Origin: Alphaproteobacteria bacterium
GTDB lineage: Bacteria; Pseudomonadota; Alphaproteobacteria; WRDZ01
Direction: 5' to 3'
DNA: 6,410 nucleotides
Assembly: GCA_009779595.1 (NCBI GenBank)
Contig: WRDZ01000042.1
Location: 1-6,410 of the forward strand
Shown one piece after another: positions 5,708 through 6,410 of the stretch. The number at the start of each line of letters is the position of its first letter. Within the stretch, counting starts at the first letter, position 1. The position numbers and the translations under genes were made by a program. A model generated the notes under the pieces. That model did not search any database. It worked only from the letters and a program-made list of their open reading frames with translations, and was not told the origin of the DNA.

Positions 5708-5754
5708 GTGTCACGCCAAGATTTTCCGATATCGTGTCACGCAAAGCGTGACGC
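5708..5754. repeat. Three GTCACGC repeats, two forming a tight palindrome
   Basis: GTGTCACGC occurs at 5708-5716 and again at 5734-5742, 26 bp apart. The second copy is followed, after AAA (5743-5745), by its inverse GCGTGAC (5746-5752), giving a perfect 7-bp inverted repeat with a 3-base centre; one G-U and one further G-C pair would extend it as RNA. The array lies between the divergent lipoprotein and glycosylase genes. It looks like an operator set (a palindrome plus a half site), but could also be a transcribed hairpin. No U-run follows, so it is not a standard terminator. Confidence 0.5.
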
Positions 5755-5767
5755 CGTACAAAAACGC

Positions 5768-5797
5768 TTGGCTCCGGCGGGTTTTAGGATGTATGAT
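5768..5797 (+). promoter_or_regulatory. Possible promoter right at the glycosylase start
   Basis: TTGGCT (5768-5773), an 18-bp spacer and TATGAT (5792-5797, 5/6) form a moderate promoter match. Its start of transcription would fall near 5804, exactly on an in-frame ATG, implying a leaderless message. The perfect TTGACA at 5681-5686 is an alternative -35, but no good -10 follows it at 16-18 bp. Confidence 0.3.
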
Positions 5798-6410
5798 ATG
5801 TACATGGAACCAAGCATGCAACTGACACACCTTCATGAAGAGTTCGACAGGCTGCAGGAAAAGCACGGCAGCCCGAACCTGGACAGCATATACGGGGCGG
5901 GCTGCACACACGAACCTGAGATATGCTTCATCTTCATGAACCCCACGGGGAGGAACATAGCAAGCGCCAAAAGCTGGAAGGGGCTGAAGGCTCCGTGGCT
6001 TGGCACGAAGAACGCCTGGAAGCTGTTCAATTCGGTCAAGGTGCTGTCCGACAAGACCCTGGAAAATATCCTGTCCATGCGCCCCGACCAGTGGGATTAC
6101 GGTTTTGCGCGGCTTGTTTATGAAGAGCTGGCCGCAAACAAAGTCTATGTCACCAACCTTGGCAAGTGCACCAAGGACGATGCCTCCCACGTCAGCGACA
6201 GAGTTTTCCATGAATACCTGGGCTTGCTTGGCCGCGAAATCCTTGATGTGAAGCCCAAAAAAATCATCGCTTTTGGCAACCAGGTCAGCTCTTTGCTGCT
6301 GGGCGTGCCGGTCAAGGTGTCGCAGATGCGCAGGCAGTCCGCAACCAAGGTCATCGCAGCGGAAAGCTTCCAGGTTTTCCCGGTATATTATCCGGTGGGG
6401 CAGGGCATGC
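5798..6410 (+). CDS. Uracil-DNA glycosylase superfamily protein, 3'-truncated
   Basis: The gene runs off the right edge; about 204 residues are visible. It belongs to the uracil-DNA glycosylase superfamily, whose members remove uracil or related damaged bases in base-excision repair. Signatures (numbered from ATG 5798): an N-terminal NLDSIYGAGC (27-36); motif 1 region ICFIFMNPTGRN (42-53), in the place of the water-activating GEAPG/GLNPG loop; APWLGTKNAWKLF (65-77); VYVTNLGKCTKDD (116-128); the beta strand KKIIAFGNQVSSLLL (154-168); and PVYYPVGQGM near the edge, where the family's motif 2 (HPS type) is expected. Start choice is uncertain: ATGs at 5789, 5798, 5804 and 5816 are all in frame. 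5798 has TAGGA eight bases upstream; 5789 has GGCGGG seven bases upstream. The subfamily and true substrate are not established by sequence. The same stretch read antisense has long open frames that are shadows of this gene. Confidence 0.85.
   Translation, partial: MYMEPSMQLTHLHEEFDRLQEKHGSPNLDSIYGAGCTHEPEICFIFMNPTGRNIASAKSWKGLKAPWLGTKNAWKLFNSVKVLSDKTLENILSMRPDQWDYGFARLVYEELAANKVYVTNLGKCTKDDASHVSDRVFHEYLGLLGREILDVKPKKIIAFGNQVSSLLLGVPVKVSQMRRQSATKVIAAESFQVFPVYYPVGQGM

Noticed and set aside
5681..5709. Perfect TTGACA at 5681 as the main glycosylase promoter.
   Set aside because: No acceptable -10 lies 16-18 bp downstream (17 bp gives TGCAGT), and a sigma-54 GG/GC pattern does not fit either. 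Kept only as an alternative -35.
5711..6211. Minus-strand open frame of 166 codons over the glycosylase start and upstream palindrome.
   Set aside because: The plus strand encodes clear UDG-superfamily motifs here; the antisense product has no family signature and no ribosome site.

Overview
This is a bacterial chromosomal window with moderately high G+C, strong G/C preference at third codon positions and dense coding. It holds six protein genes and one tRNA, with short gaps between them. Promoters look like the ordinary sigma-70 type (TTGaca-N17-TAtaaT). The lineage cannot be fixed from sequence alone. The glutamyl-tRNA synthetase has the KLSKR-type signature seen in many Firmicutes, Spirochaetes and candidate phyla. 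A lipobox protein and an RmlA-like sugar nucleotidyltransferase fit a cell with a lipoprotein pathway and surface polysaccharide. No phage, IS element, CRISPR array or toxin-antitoxin pair is visible, so this reads as a core or housekeeping region rather than an island.

Layout, left to right. The window opens inside gltX (glutamyl-tRNA synthetase, 5' end missing, stop at 1241). A 93-bp gap with a TATAAT box leads to an RmlA-type glucose-1-phosphate nucleotidyltransferase (1335-2243). A well-formed promoter (2271-2299) precedes tRNA-Ser(GGA) at 2310-2400. A nucleoside 2-deoxyribosyltransferase-like gene (TTG start at 2422) follows 21 bp later with no terminator between, so the two are probably one transcript. 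A 145-bp gap holding small inverted repeats precedes a SulP-family anion transporter without a STAS domain (3035-4291). Next comes a strong promoter, whose -35 box sits inside an inverted repeat, driving a peptidase E-like S51 serine hydrolase (4369-5037). Convergent to it, 18 bp away, is a minus-strand lipoprotein of unknown function (5056-5589). A 208-bp divergent intergenic region carries its promoter and three copies of GTCACGC. The window ends inside a plus-strand uracil-DNA-glycosylase-superfamily gene (from about 5798), cut at 6410.

The genes do not form one pathway. They look like independent or two-gene transcription units: translation (gltX, tRNA-Ser), nucleotide-sugar synthesis, nucleoside metabolism, anion or bicarbonate uptake, peptide turnover, envelope and base-excision repair. 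I found no clear new multi-gene system. The points most worth a second look are small-scale: the altered active-site loop of the RmlA-like enzyme; a SulP start with no Shine-Dalgarno that overlaps a six-codon mini-ORF; the inverted repeat around the peptidase promoter; and the GTCACGC repeats between the lipoprotein and the glycosylase gene.
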